DNA of 8,241 bases. Source: Candidatus Pacearchaeota archaeon (GTDB lineage Archaea; Nanoarchaeota; Nanoarchaeia; Pacearchaeales; GW2011-AR1). The notes beneath the pieces are model-generated. The model did not search any database. It was not told the DNA's origin and saw only the letters and a program-made list of their open reading frames with translations. Each line of letters starts with the position of its first letter. The first letter of the stretch is position 1. The DNA lies in the NCBI GenBank assembly GCA_023228245.1, contig JALOBN010000083.1:1-8241 (forward strand), read 5' to 3'. Both the position numbers and the translations under genes were made by a program. Positions 1 to 5,988 of the stretch are shown one piece after another.

Positions 1-12
1 GATGGAGGAGCA

Positions 13-501
13 ATGACATTCGACATGCAAGCGGCCCGCGAGCTATGCGAGAAAGCATCATTCCACTTAACAGGAAATGAGATAGATGAGGATCTGAAAA
101 CTCTGGTAGATCAGGCGGCCATGCTACCCGCTGCCCTGGATGAGATCGACCGGCTAATCCACTCGGTAGATGAAGCTGTGATCCAGCTTGGCGCGTGCCG
201 TTTGGTCGCAAAACAAATCCAGAATGGGCAGGCCAAGCAGATCGAATCTTGGCGACAAGCATGTTTCCTGCGCACCCAGGTCGTCGGACAGGTTGAACGG
301 GAAAATCACAAGCTGCGAGACCAGATTGCGACATTGAAGGACGCGCTCATAGACCGCGATTGGCGGCTATTGCAAGAATGCAACGGTGAATGCGATATGA
401 ATGATGCAATGCCAGAGGACTGCGATAAATGCGAGCACGATTCTGTGCTTGCTAAATTGGCCCGCGAGCTGCCCGAGATTGATTGGGGGGGTAAAGCGTG
501 A
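13..501 (+). CDS. Hypothetical coiled-coil protein with C-terminal four-cysteine motif
   Basis: First gene of the rightward cluster, 162 residues, family not recognised. The ATG follows a strong ribosome-binding site, GGAGGAG at 4-10, so the start is secure. Residues about 30-120 are strongly helical and charged with heptad-like spacing, suggesting a coiled coil. Near the C-terminus Cys123, Cys127, Cys137 and Cys140 (C-x3-C-x9-C-x2-C, in an acidic stretch) could bind one zinc ion. There is no signal peptide or membrane segment, so it should be cytoplasmic. Its stop overlaps the GTG start of the next gene in GTGA, implying translational coupling. A structural or scaffolding role on an accessory element is possible, but nothing in the sequence shows it. 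Confidence 0.85.
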   Translation: MTFDMQAARELCEKASFHLTGNEIDEDLKTLVDQAAMLPAALDEIDRLIHSVDEAVIQLGACRLVAKQIQNGQAKQIESWRQACFLRTQVVGQVERENHKLRDQIATLKDALIDRDWRLLQECNGECDMNDAMPEDCDKCEHDSVLAKLARELPEIDWGGKA

Positions 502-878
502 TCCAGGAAAGGCTAGAGGAGATTCGACAAGACGCCACAATAGAATGCGCTACAAACATTGCGGCAGTGTCATGGCGATCGATGGTGGTGGAGCTGCTTG
601 CGCATATCGATGAGCAAGACAAGGACGATCTCAACAATGGTCTGATGGCCAATTGCAATCAGCTAAGAACCCGATGCTGGAAAGCAGAAGAGGATTGCAA
701 GAGATGGCAACAAGTTGCCATCGAAGCAAAAGCAGTCTTGCACTTCGTGAATTTCCTTAGTAGAGAACAAGTTTTCTACTTACAACCAAAGGAAATACAG
801 GACAACTACCGCAAGCAAGCGGCCAAAGAGCTTAACCTGCAAATGGAACAGATGAACGGGCAGGAGGGCAGGGAATGA
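498..878 (+). CDS. Hypothetical helical protein, GTG start
   Basis: 126 residues, not recognised. The start is GTG at 498-500, four bases inside the end of the previous gene (GTGA), with a G-rich run at 485-491 as ribosome-binding site. The protein is almost entirely predicted helix: an N-terminal acidic/basic amphipathic segment, a middle section with Cys53, Cys60 and Cys67 spaced seven apart (one heptad each), then a Gln/Lys-rich C-terminal helix. The seven-residue cysteine spacing would line them up on one face of a coiled coil. The stop overlaps the next start (ATGA, 875-878). Probably a cytoplasmic coiled-coil partner of its neighbours; this is inferred from context only. Confidence 0.8.
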   Translation: MIQERLEEIRQDATIECATNIAAVSWRSMVVELLAHIDEQDKDDLNNGLMANCNQLRTRCWKAEEDCKRWQQVAIEAKAVLHFVNFLSREQVFYLQPKEIQDNYRKQAAKELNLQMEQMNGQEGRE

Positions 879-1204
879 AAGACATGCTTGATCGGCTTTC
901 TCAAGCCGATCCAAATGCATTCGCGACATATGCAAAATTGATGAGAGATTGTAACATGTTCATCGATGTGCGCATCCGTCCCGCGATCTTACAGGCGGTG
1001 TTGCAAGAGGCAATAACAAGCCGTGGGTGGCTATGGTCACTATCAGCCGAAGATAAAGGCCACCCGTTATCAATCGCAGGAACTCCCTATACATGCCACC
1101 TATGGGACGAAGACATAAACGAGATGGTAATGGATGTATCGGGAGAGTCGCCCGCTCAGGCATTGCTAGAGGCATACCTATCAGCTATCGAGGTGCAAGC
1201 ATGA
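875..1204 (+). CDS. Hypothetical small alpha/beta protein, reminiscent of phage ABA-sandwich proteins
   Basis: 109 residues. The ATG overlaps the previous stop (ATGA) and follows AGGAGGGCAGGG, a good ribosome-binding site. An N-terminal helical part (1-50) is followed by a sequence of alternating strands around residues 55-90, with tryptophans in the strands and a final helix reading SGESPAQALLEAYLSAIE. This layout, with a short Trp-containing sheet closed by an Ala/Leu helix after a GES turn, resembles small phage proteins described as an ABA sandwich domain. The resemblance is from memory of the pattern, not a search. Its stop overlaps the next start in ATGA (1201-1204). Function unknown. 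Confidence 0.8.
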   Translation: MKDMLDRLSQADPNAFATYAKLMRDCNMFIDVRIRPAILQAVLQEAITSRGWLWSLSAEDKGHPLSIAGTPYTCHLWDEDINEMVMDVSGESPAQALLEAYLSAIEVQA

Positions 1205-1344
1205 GCAAGCAGCGTGGCCCCAAAGGTCGCAGACAATCCGACATCGTGGAAGATGAGATGTACAGGCCGCTACTCACAGAAGAGCGAGCGAATGATGCCA
1301 CGCTGCCGAGCTGTATGGATCAGCCGAGCGGTGATTGGCAATGA
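1201..1344 (+). CDS. Hypothetical 47-residue protein
   Basis: The ATG at 1201 overlaps the previous stop (ATGA) and the TGA at 1342-1344 overlaps the next start (ATGA), so both ends are fixed by the cluster's coupling pattern. A longer reading from 1093 exists in the same frame but would lie inside the preceding gene. The N-terminus is very basic (KQRGPKGRRQ), as in nucleic-acid-binding tails, and the rest is acidic and probably unstructured. Not recognised. Confidence 0.65.
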   Translation: MSKQRGPKGRRQSDIVEDEMYRPLLTEERANDATLPSCMDQPSGDWQ

Positions 1345-1772
1345 GCACCGCACGAGCTATCGAGCTGCTAGACATCTATGAGATGCAGACCAGTAGCAAG
1401 CTAGATCATGCCAGGATAAGGGCGATTAGGCAAGAGCTAGAAGAGGACAAGCCGCAAAGTGCCTTGAAGAATGAGCAGAAAACATCTGATGTCGCCCTAA
1501 TGCGCATGGCCCACCAGATCCAGGCATGCGCCACGCCAGAGAGCCAGAGGGCGCTTATGAGGGAGATGCAAGGGAGGATAGAACGGTTAGAGGCTTGGCA
1601 AAAAGAGCAAGAGTCAGATTCGGTTGGCATGAACTACCTGTTGCTGGCCACCAATCTCGCAGATCTGGCAAGCCAGGTAAATAAGCTGGCGAAAATGGCA
1701 GTATCAGAAAAGGAGCGCCCGGTTCGCAAGAGCGAGACCGACCTGGTGTGGACAGGGAGCGATAAAGCATGA
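1341..1772 (+). CDS. Hypothetical coiled-coil protein
   Basis: 143 residues, not recognised. A TTG two codons upstream (1335) is possible, but the ATG at 1341 gives the same ATGA overlap seen throughout and is preferred. The protein is nearly all helix: a basic helix at 5-35, a hinge rich in Gln/Ser/Lys, then a long heptad-patterned helix at about 55-95 and another around 105-125 (LLLATNLADLASQVNKLAKM). The charge pattern suggests an oligomerising cytoplasmic protein. It is the last convincing gene of the rightward cluster. Confidence 0.8.
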   Translation: MSTARAIELLDIYEMQTSSKLDHARIRAIRQELEEDKPQSALKNEQKTSDVALMRMAHQIQACATPESQRALMREMQGRIERLEAWQKEQESDSVGMNYLLLATNLADLASQVNKLAKMAVSEKERPVRKSETDLVWTGSDKA

Positions 1773-1864
1773 ATGGGGGGCAGGGAAGCCCCTCTATCAA
1801 GCCATTATTTCAGGAACTATCCGCCCATCATAATTTGATGGCATTTTACTTTTTCCGACTTTAG
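1769..1864 (+). CDS. Possible 31-residue peptide at end of rightward cluster
   Basis: The ATG at 1769 overlaps the preceding stop in ATGA, continuing the cluster's pattern, and the frame ends at TAG 1862-1864. The peptide has a Gly/Ser-rich start and a hydrophobic, aromatic end (MAFYFFRL). Against it: it is very short, composition is unconvincing, the U-rich terminator-like run at 1844-1854 lies inside it, and an opposing frame (1797-1934, minus strand) looks at least as protein-like. At most one of the two is likely to be used. Confidence 0.25.
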   Translation: MNGGQGSPSIKPLFQELSAHHNLMAFYFFRL

Positions 1865-1934
1865 CGGCAAATGCCGCGAGTTTATCTCGGTTTGGTTCAT
1901 AGTCCACTAAAACGGAAAGATCGGCATGCCCCAA
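1797..1934 (-). CDS. Possible 45-residue protein or gene remnant downstream of the replication gene
   Basis: A minus-strand frame starting at TTG 1934-1932 and ending at TGA 1799-1797. The frame stays open upstream to about 2045 but offers no ATG, GTG or earlier TTG. The peptide looks protein-like (LGHADLSVLVDYEPNRDKLA, then AFAAKVGKSKMPSNYDGRIV), and G is frequent in first codon positions, as in real genes. No clear ribosome-binding site precedes the TTG. It could be a small gene read from the minus-strand TATA box at 2045-2052, or the tail of a gene that lost its start. Family not recognised. Confidence 0.35.
   Translation of the reverse strand: MGHADLSVLVDYEPNRDKLAAFAAKVGKSKMPSNYDGRIVPEIMA
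1844..1889 (+). terminator. Probable transcription end of the rightward cluster
   Basis: TTTTACTTTTT at 1844-1854 is an archaeal-type U-rich terminator. Just after it come a small hairpin GCGGC-AAAT-GCCGC (1864-1877) and a weaker CGAG/CTCG hairpin (1877-1889). It is placed correctly, about 70 bases after the last convincing stop codon, and before the spacer shared with the convergent train. Confidence 0.45.
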
Positions 1935-1984
1935 GTTGATGCTTAAGTAACCGTTGCATGATGCACGGTCCCTATTTCGGACAT

Positions 1985-2084
1985 GGGGGCTATGTAGGAA
2001 GGTATGATATAAATAGGTTTCTATGCTACATAGCTCCCACCGCGTTTATATACTCTGCTATGCTACATACCTACATAGCTCCCT
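1985..2084. repeat. CTACATA-type repeat cluster in the convergent spacer
   Basis: Three related units: an inverted one at 1985-1998 (GGGGGCTATGTAGG), one at 2021-2038 (CTATGCTACATAGCTCCC) and one at 2058-2084 (CTATGCTACAT, then A, then CCTACATAGCTCCCT). The last touches the stop codon of the replication gene. The unit at 2021-2033 is itself a perfect inverted repeat, CTATG-CTA-CATAG. The heptamer CTACATA/TATGTAG appears at 1991, 2026, 2063 and 2071. The same sequence recurs inside the replication gene at 4089-4119. Candidate protein-binding or recombination sites, or remnants of a local duplication. Confidence 0.6.
2008..2052. promoter_or_regulatory. Pair of TATA-like boxes on opposite strands
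   Basis: TATAAATA at 2008-2015 reads rightward, and TATATAAA (complement of 2045-2052) reads leftward. Both match the archaeal TATA consensus and both sit between the CTACATA repeats. If used, the rightward one would start near 2035-2040 and give RNA antisense to the end of the replication gene. The leftward one would start near 2022 and could serve the small minus-strand frame at 1797-1934. The spacer is AT-rich here, so chance matches are possible. Confidence 0.35.
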
Positions 2085-4935
2085 ACTTCTTCTGAGTATA
2101 ACAAAACTCACTTATTTTAACATAATTTGCTTCCATCCATGCCTTGACTTCATAGCTTGGGAGCTTCAATTTTGCCGCCAGCTTGCGATAATCTACTATG
2201 CCATTCATCCCATATTCAAGTCTTGCCGCGAGACGGATGGTGTCAGGTGTGGTGTCAGTCCGGTTTGACCTGTCATTGACAAAATCACTATCAGGTGTCG
2301 AGGTGACAGTGGTGACAGCTAAATCCGGGCTACTTATAATATGTGTCTCTATATGCTCTTTACTAGCATTCCTACATACCTTACTCCCACTACTGTCTAA
2401 ACTATCTCTATATAATATATTCTCACCATTAGTAAATATACTGTCACTGCTGACACCCTGACACTGCATAGCGGTTTTTTTGGTGTCAGTTGGTGACACC
2501 TCCGAGTCACCTGTCACCAATTTGATGGCTATCTTTCGGCCCTCTTTACCACTCCGAGAATAGGTCACATTAACGCCCATAGCCACCAGCGCGGGTGCAA
2601 ATCGCCTAAGCTCTGAGCCGACTTTTTCAGCTATGGTAGGCCACTTATCCGGCTCATACCCAACTAATATATGCTCTTGTTTATTAAGCTCTATCAATAA
2701 GTCCGACGCCGCGCCTTTCCATTCATTAGGCGCTGTATCTATGGCAAGCCGATATACTGCCTTCGGGAATCTGTTGCCTTCCACAAGGTCGTATTTGGTA
2801 TCGTTTCGGGATCCTGCATAAACTTCAATGAATGCCTTGCCGTCGTTGCCCAGGCATGCATAAGCCCATTCAGCAAAATCCGCCATCCTTGGGAGGTTAT
2901 CAAGTTTTACGGACCCGACTTTCTGTAATCCTAAAACCGTCATATCGAGCAGCGCGCCCAATAGAGAGGATTTGGCGCTTGCTATCTCGGCCTCGATGAT
3001 CTTCTCGGGCTTGCGCTTCTGGTCTGGTATGGGGTCCAGGTCGATTACCATAGTGCGATCCAGCAAGTCCCCACGCTGCCCCAAGTCATCTATGCCATTG
3101 GATATTATAGGGCAGTGGATCGGGATAATAGCCTCCTCATCGTCGGTAAATAATGCCCTCTGGGTAGACACCCCGCCTGTCGATGCCACGCAGAAAAGAT
3201 CCGCTATAGGATCCGATATGCCGCTCAGGTTGTCGAAACATGGGATGCTCTCAGATCCTAGAGCTATCGCCGTGTCCCTCTCACTCTTAGGCACCCGCCT
3301 TTTAATGGCCGCGCTAGGGTCCGATATGGCCTTTAGGCAGGCCATCATGTAGGACTTGGCCGTTCCCTGGGTGCCTCTGAGGTAGAGATGCGCATAAGGC
3401 CCCTCACACCAGAAAGCCTGCGATAGCCACGCCTTGGTTAGGATCCAGTTATCATCATTTGAGGCATTGATCAGAGGCCTTAAATCCTCGATATTTCCGC
3501 CCTTGGTAGGCAATGGGAGGGGCAGAGCATTTTTGGCCCTTCTGAAGCGAATAGGGCAATCCCCAACGACCTTCCAGCCATTGACCGAGATCTCTATAGC
3601 ATGCCAATCAGGATCCCCTAGGTCGACATAGATTTTGCCTTCGTATTTTGCTTTTCTTACATAGAGCTGGTATTCTTTGCCATCATAGATCGCCATGCCT
3701 TCCAGTGCGTTTATAGCGTCCTTGATGGCGGAAATGCTGACTGTTCCCCCTAGCAAATCGCGCCCTAATCGGCCCATCCAAGTCTTAACCGCTTTAGAAG
3801 AAATGCGATAATGTTCTTTATGCAGGTTTACTAGTAAAGTTATATAGGCATCGTTGCCGGGAGTGTGCCACAGTTCGACGCTGTTCTTGTCGGCAAGATT
3901 AACTAATTGGGTGGCAACAGATTCTTTATCTTCTTTTGGAGCGGCCTTTGGCGGCTTGGGCGTTTCCACCTGCATAACCTTGGCAGGTAAAGGCGTCTGT
4001 GGTTCCTGGTCTGGAATGACTCGCGGCGTCTTAATGCCATCACCAAGTCCGCTCGCTATAGTGGCAGGAATCTCTGCGCTATCCAGACCTATGCTACATG
4101 CTACCCTACATAGCTCCCTTTCTGCATCGAATCTGCTTATGTAGCCGGATCCTACCAGAGTCCCGATCTTAAGGGCAGAAGTGTTAAGCTGATCATTTCG
4201 GCTGCCTTTGGAAGTGCTGCGCAGGACTTCTAGCTCATCCTCAAAGGCCGTCCGAGCATACTTCTTTTTGGCCGCTTCCCTGGCATCGAATATGATCTTT
4301 CTCTTTTTGCTCTCGGATCCTATAGATTCGAGCTTCGCGGCATTCTCTTCTAGCCTGGATTTGTCCCTATCTGAGAACCGGCACCAATGAGCCTGTAAGG
4401 TCTGTAATAGCCATTCCAGGGAGATCTTCGCGGGCTGAACATCATTGAGCATCTTATAAACGAACCGCTGACCATCCACGACCTTAATCGATGGGGGGAT
4501 AACCCCATAGTGCCGCGCGCCCTGGATCTCCCCCAGGTGGATATAATGGCCGTTATCATCTTTGGCCTCAGAATCGTAAAACTTGATCTGGTCCTTGTCT
4601 TTGCCGACATACTGCTCTAAGATCTTAGGAGTCCAATCTTCGCATAAATAGAGCCGTTGCTGCCTACCTGGCCGGGTTTCCCACGACGTTGTATCTGGCA
4701 AGACAAGCTCTTTATCTAGGATCCTTCCAGAATCGTCTAAGTCTAAAATCAGAGCGTTGCCATCCCCGCCCCGGATGCCCACGTTCCCGCCAGTTTCTAC
4801 CCATTTTAAAAGGTTCTGGTCGTTGTACTGGTAGGCTGCGCCATCTTGCCAATTATCTTCAAGTGCCTTCTTATCGTTTCGTCGGACTTTGATAAACCGG
4901 AATTTATCATTACAGAAAGGCAATGATAAACTCAT
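2083..4935 (-). CDS. Primase-polymerase / SF3-like helicase replication protein
   Basis: 950 residues, the probable replication initiator. In order: a Prim-Pol-type N-terminus with the metal-binding D65-L-D67 and the YGVIPPS strand (143-149); a helical primase C-terminal-like module (about 243-305, RN..L...A...G, ending SG..DG..TPR); a Pro/Lys linker (308-340); a region opening ELWHTP (354) found with this ATPase family; and a D5/SF3-like AAA+ ATPase. ATPase motifs are Walker A GTQGTAKS (521-528), Walker B CFDN with D568/N569, a sensor-like SNG, and an arginine-finger candidate R627 in GDLLDRT. A winged-helix-like segment follows (about 735-800), then a Ser/Thr/Asp-rich extension (about 800-900) and a final HTH-like domain. 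The usual Prim-Pol GGxH histidine is not visible: the matching stretch reads TRPGRQQRLYL (87-97). The start overlaps the upstream stop (ATGA), with AAGGCGG as ribosome-binding site. It should prime, unwind and load at the element's origin. Confidence 0.92.
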   Translation of the reverse strand: MSLSLPFCNDKFRFIKVRRNDKKALEDNWQDGAAYQYNDQNLLKWVETGGNVGIRGGDGNALILDLDDSGRILDKELVLPDTTSWETRPGRQQRLYLCEDWTPKILEQYVGKDKDQIKFYDSEAKDDNGHYIHLGEIQGARHYGVIPPSIKVVDGQRFVYKMLNDVQPAKISLEWLLQTLQAHWCRFSDRDKSRLEENAAKLESIGSESKKRKIIFDAREAAKKKYARTAFEDELEVLRSTSKGSRNDQLNTSALKIGTLVGSGYISRFDAERELCRVACSIGLDSAEIPATIASGLGDGIKTPRVIPDQEPQTPLPAKVMQVETPKPPKAAPKEDKESVATQLVNLADKNSVELWHTPGNDAYITLLVNLHKEHYRISSKAVKTWMGRLGRDLLGGTVSISAIKDAINALEGMAIYDGKEYQLYVRKAKYEGKIYVDLGDPDWHAIEISVNGWKVVGDCPIRFRRAKNALPLPLPTKGGNIEDLRPLINASNDDNWILTKAWLSQAFWCEGPYAHLYLRGTQGTAKSYMMACLKAISDPSAAIKRRVPKSERDTAIALGSESIPCFDNLSGISDPIADLFCVASTGGVSTQRALFTDDEEAIIPIHCPIISNGIDDLGQRGDLLDRTMVIDLDPIPDQKRKPEKIIEAEIASAKSSLLGALLDMTVLGLQKVGSVKLDNLPRMADFAEWAYACLGNDGKAFIEVYAGSRNDTKYDLVEGNRFPKAVYRLAIDTAPNEWKGAASDLLIELNKQEHILVGYEPDKWPTIAEKVGSELRRFAPALVAMGVNVTYSRSGKEGRKIAIKLVTGDSEVSPTDTKKTAMQCQGVSSDSIFTNGENILYRDSLDSSGSKVCRNASKEHIETHIISSPDLAVTTVTSTPDSDFVNDRSNRTDTTPDTIRLAARLEYGMNGIVDYRKLAAKLKLPSYEVKAWMEANYVKISEFCYTQKK
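2239..2518. repeat. TGACACC/TGTCACC heptamer cluster around an AT-rich core: candidate replication origin
   Basis: GGTGTCA or GGTGACA, or their complements, occur nine times: at 2239, 2251, 2302, 2311, 2451, 2482, 2492, 2494 and 2512. Only two more were found by eye in the rest of the window (5390 and 7755). Random expectation here is about 0.07. The units occur in both orientations and several reading frames of the overlapping gene (encoding D-T, V-T, S-P and G-V), so the conserved thing is the DNA, not the peptide. Two groups (2239-2318 and 2441-2518) flank a segment, 2321-2440, with about 32% G+C by hand count. Iterons plus an AT-rich element inside the initiator gene is the lambda O arrangement. 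Origin function is inferred. Confidence 0.55.
4089..4119. repeat. In-gene copy of the spacer repeat
   Basis: CTATGCTACAT at 4089-4099 and CCTACATAGCTCCCT at 4105-4119 are identical to the two parts of the unit at 2058-2084, differing only in the joint (GCTAC here, A there). It encodes residues about 273-283 (RELCRVACSIG) of the replication protein. A further heptamer, TATGTAG, lies at 4138-4144, and another CTACATA at 2372-2378. Confidence 0.6.
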
Positions 4936-5138
4936 GCTATCGCCGCCTTGATTCGATCCCCCTGGATCTCATAGTGAAGCTGAGAAGCAGCATATACTAA
5001 GGCCTCGGTCCTTACCGGTTCGCCCGCCCATGTCGTTATTCTTTTCGCATATTCTTCGCATGACCTTGGAGCCCAATGGCGGCTCGGTCTAGCGAAGTAT
5101 CTAAGCCATTTTCTAGCTAAATCGATCTCATCTTGCAT
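4932..5138 (-). CDS. Hypothetical 68-residue protein coupled to the replication gene
   Basis: The ATG at 5138 follows AAGGAG at a spacing of seven bases, which makes it far better than the in-frame TTG at 5171. The stop overlaps the start of the primase-helicase (ATGA, 4932-4935), so the two are probably made in proportion. The protein is basic and helical: an Arg/Lys/Trp-rich first half (ARKWLRYFARPSRHW) and a second half (YAKRITTWAGEPVRTEALVY) followed by an amphipathic helix. The S-x-x-x-Y-A-K..W-A-G..A-L-x-x-A-A pattern faintly recalls small phage proteins that sit beside replication genes, but I cannot name a family. A replication accessory or DNA-binding role is inferred from position only. 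Its ribosome-binding site lies in a hairpin (see 5141-5169). Confidence 0.8.
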   Translation of the reverse strand: MQDEIDLARKWLRYFARPSRHWAPRSCEEYAKRITTWAGEPVRTEALVYAASQLHYEIQGDRIKAAIA

Positions 5139-5248
5139 GTCTTTGCTCCTTCGGAGTTGGTAAAGCTCCAATCTAAATGTTCATATTAGATGATAATTGT
5201 ACATCTTTGGTTATCGGTGTACACATCTGCACATCATATAGATTCGGC
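5139..5248 (-). promoter_or_regulatory. Control region ahead of the replication gene pair
   Basis: The only sizeable gap inside the leftward train. It contains TGTACATCT (5198-5206), TGTACACATCT (5218-5228) and TGCACATCA (5228-5236). The two TGTACA palindromes are exactly 20 bases apart, two helical turns, as expected for cooperating operator sites. A TATA-like element (minus-strand CTATATGA, about 5236-5241) would place transcription starts among these sites, so a bound repressor would block them. It probably gives the replication genes their own regulated promoter. The TATA match is modest. Confidence 0.45.
5141..5169 (-). promoter_or_regulatory. Hairpin sequestering the ribosome-binding site of the 68-residue gene
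   Basis: On the leftward RNA, CTCC-GAA-GGAG (5156-5146) pairs the ribosome-binding site, with CTTT/AAAG (5165-5162 with 5144-5141) closing an outer stem. A second GGAG at 5169-5166 could pair with the same CTCC and free the site. This two-state layout could control translation of the replication genes. The stems are short, so it is only a suggestion. Confidence 0.4.
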
Positions 5249-5515
5249 CTAATCTATTTTCTCTATATTCCTAAACTCCTCAACACTTGTCCCCGGCTCC
5301 AAGTCAACCAATATTCCCCACCCAGGCAACTTGGTCTTCATCTCTACATGATCGCCTCTGTCACATATCCAGATTATTTCGCCAGAATAGGTGTCAATCC
5401 TGTATGCATCTGCCCATGAGTATAGGCCGCTAGTGTCCTCGATTGCATATCGATGGCCGCCGTTGATAGGTTGCTTGCAGAATGCTCGCCAGGCCGCTTT
5501 CAATCTCTCTAACAC
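5249..5515 (-). CDS. Hypothetical 88-residue beta-rich protein
   Basis: The start is GTG at 5515, overlapping the preceding stop by seven bases (GTGTTAG), with a GAGGGG ribosome-binding site upstream. A basic N-terminal helix (LERLKAAWRAFCKQ) is followed by a strand-rich part with YRIDTYSGEIIWICDRGD. This YxxDT-x-x-GEIxW hairpin recurs in small proteins of unknown function in archaea and mobile elements. The C-terminus is acidic. There is no signal or membrane segment. It is the last gene before the control region at 5139-5248. Function unknown. Confidence 0.75.
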   Translation of the reverse strand: MLERLKAAWRAFCKQPINGGHRYAIEDTSGLYSWADAYRIDTYSGEIIWICDRGDHVEMKTKLPGWGILVDLEPGTSVEEFRNIEKID

Positions 5516-5652
5516 GTCTTTGGCCTGCCCCTCGCAAACCTCTTAGCAAGCCTGTATGCACTTGGCTTGAACCGGCATGAATCGCTATCTGCAATGCCAG
5601 CATATTCAGATCGGCACCGGTTGATCCAGCGACAAGAACCACATGTATTCAT
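5509..5652 (-). CDS. Small four-cysteine protein, probably zinc-binding
   Basis: 47 residues. Start ATG 5652 overlaps the preceding stop (ATGA) and has GATGAGG as ribosome-binding site. Cys4, Cys7, Cys13 and Cys26 (C-G-S-C-R-W..C, then D-S-C-R-F) look like one compact zinc site. A strongly basic tail (AYRLAKRFARGRPK) would suit DNA or RNA binding. Similar CxxC mini-proteins are common in archaeal plasmids and viruses. A longer in-frame reading from TTG 5784 is rejected because it runs through a better-supported gene and lacks a ribosome-binding site. Confidence 0.7.
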   Translation of the reverse strand: MNTCGSCRWINRCRSEYAGIADSDSCRFKPSAYRLAKRFARGRPKTC

Positions 5653-5765
5653 ATTAGCCTCATCACGACATGATCTAATCCGACGCAGACCAAACACACG
5701 AGTTCGATCCAGAACATAAGAGCGGAGATCTGAATTATCTCGGCGATGGTATCTTCTGATGCCAT
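5649..5765 (-). CDS. 38-residue single-span membrane peptide
   Basis: ATG at 5765 with a very good ribosome-binding site, GAGGTG at 5778-5773, seven bases away. The stop overlaps the next start in ATGA (5649-5652). After an acidic N-terminus (MASEDTIAE), residues about 10-30 form one hydrophobic helix with Trp19 and two cysteines, then a short basic end. It likely inserts in the host membrane. Function unknown. One of four tiny membrane peptides in this train. Confidence 0.6.
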   Translation of the reverse strand: MASEDTIAEIIQISALMFWIELVCLVCVGLDHVVMRLI

Positions 5766-5840
5766 CTATATCCACCTCACCCAATGCAAGAATCTAGCCA
5801 ACTGCAAGACGCAAAACTTAGGCGCATAAAGGATCTTCAT
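5766..5840 (-). CDS. Possible 24-residue basic peptide
   Basis: ATG at 5840 overlaps the preceding stop (ATGA) and AAGGATGG lies upstream. The TAG at 5768-5766 is immediately followed by the ATG of the next gene, so it would fill the gap in the gene train exactly. The peptide (MKILYAPKFCVLQLARFLHW, then VRWI) is basic and amphipathic. It may be a real micro-protein or simply a spacer read to couple its neighbours. Confidence 0.4.
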   Translation of the reverse strand: MKILYAPKFCVLQLARFLHWVRWI

Positions 5841-5962
5841 ATGCCATCCATCCTTTCAATCGCCTCAATGATCGCAGACTCCGCTGTCTTGCCCCGACCC
5901 CAGACTTTCCCGGCCAATTCGCATACAAACGTGTCAATCGCGGGCACATAATCAAGCGTCAT
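5837..5962 (-). CDS. Hypothetical 41-residue protein
   Basis: Starts 26 bases after the dCMP deaminase stop. GAGAAGTGG is a weak ribosome-binding site, and the stop overlaps the next ATG in ATGA. The sequence begins with a short strand-like part (MTLDYVPAID) and ends in an amphipathic helix (TAESAIIEAIERMDG). Cytoplasmic, not recognised. Confidence 0.55.
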   Translation of the reverse strand: MTLDYVPAIDTFVCELAGKVWGRGKTAESAIIEAIERMDGI

Positions 5963-5988
5963 ATGCCACTTCTCTTGTTTTATGCGGG

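Noticed and set aside
1985..2084. CRISPR array
   Set aside because: Units differ in length, occur in both orientations, and are not separated by uniform spacers; one copy lies inside a coding gene.
2972..4390. Rightward ORFs opposite the replication gene (for example 2972-3352, 3854-4144 and 4208-4390)
   Set aside because: They are antisense shadows of a well-supported 950-residue gene, with no ribosome-binding sites or recognisable domains.
5509..5784. 91-residue TTG-started frame containing the four-cysteine protein
   Set aside because: No ribosome-binding site at the TTG; the alternative 38-residue gene has an excellent one and joins the cysteine gene by an ATGA overlap.
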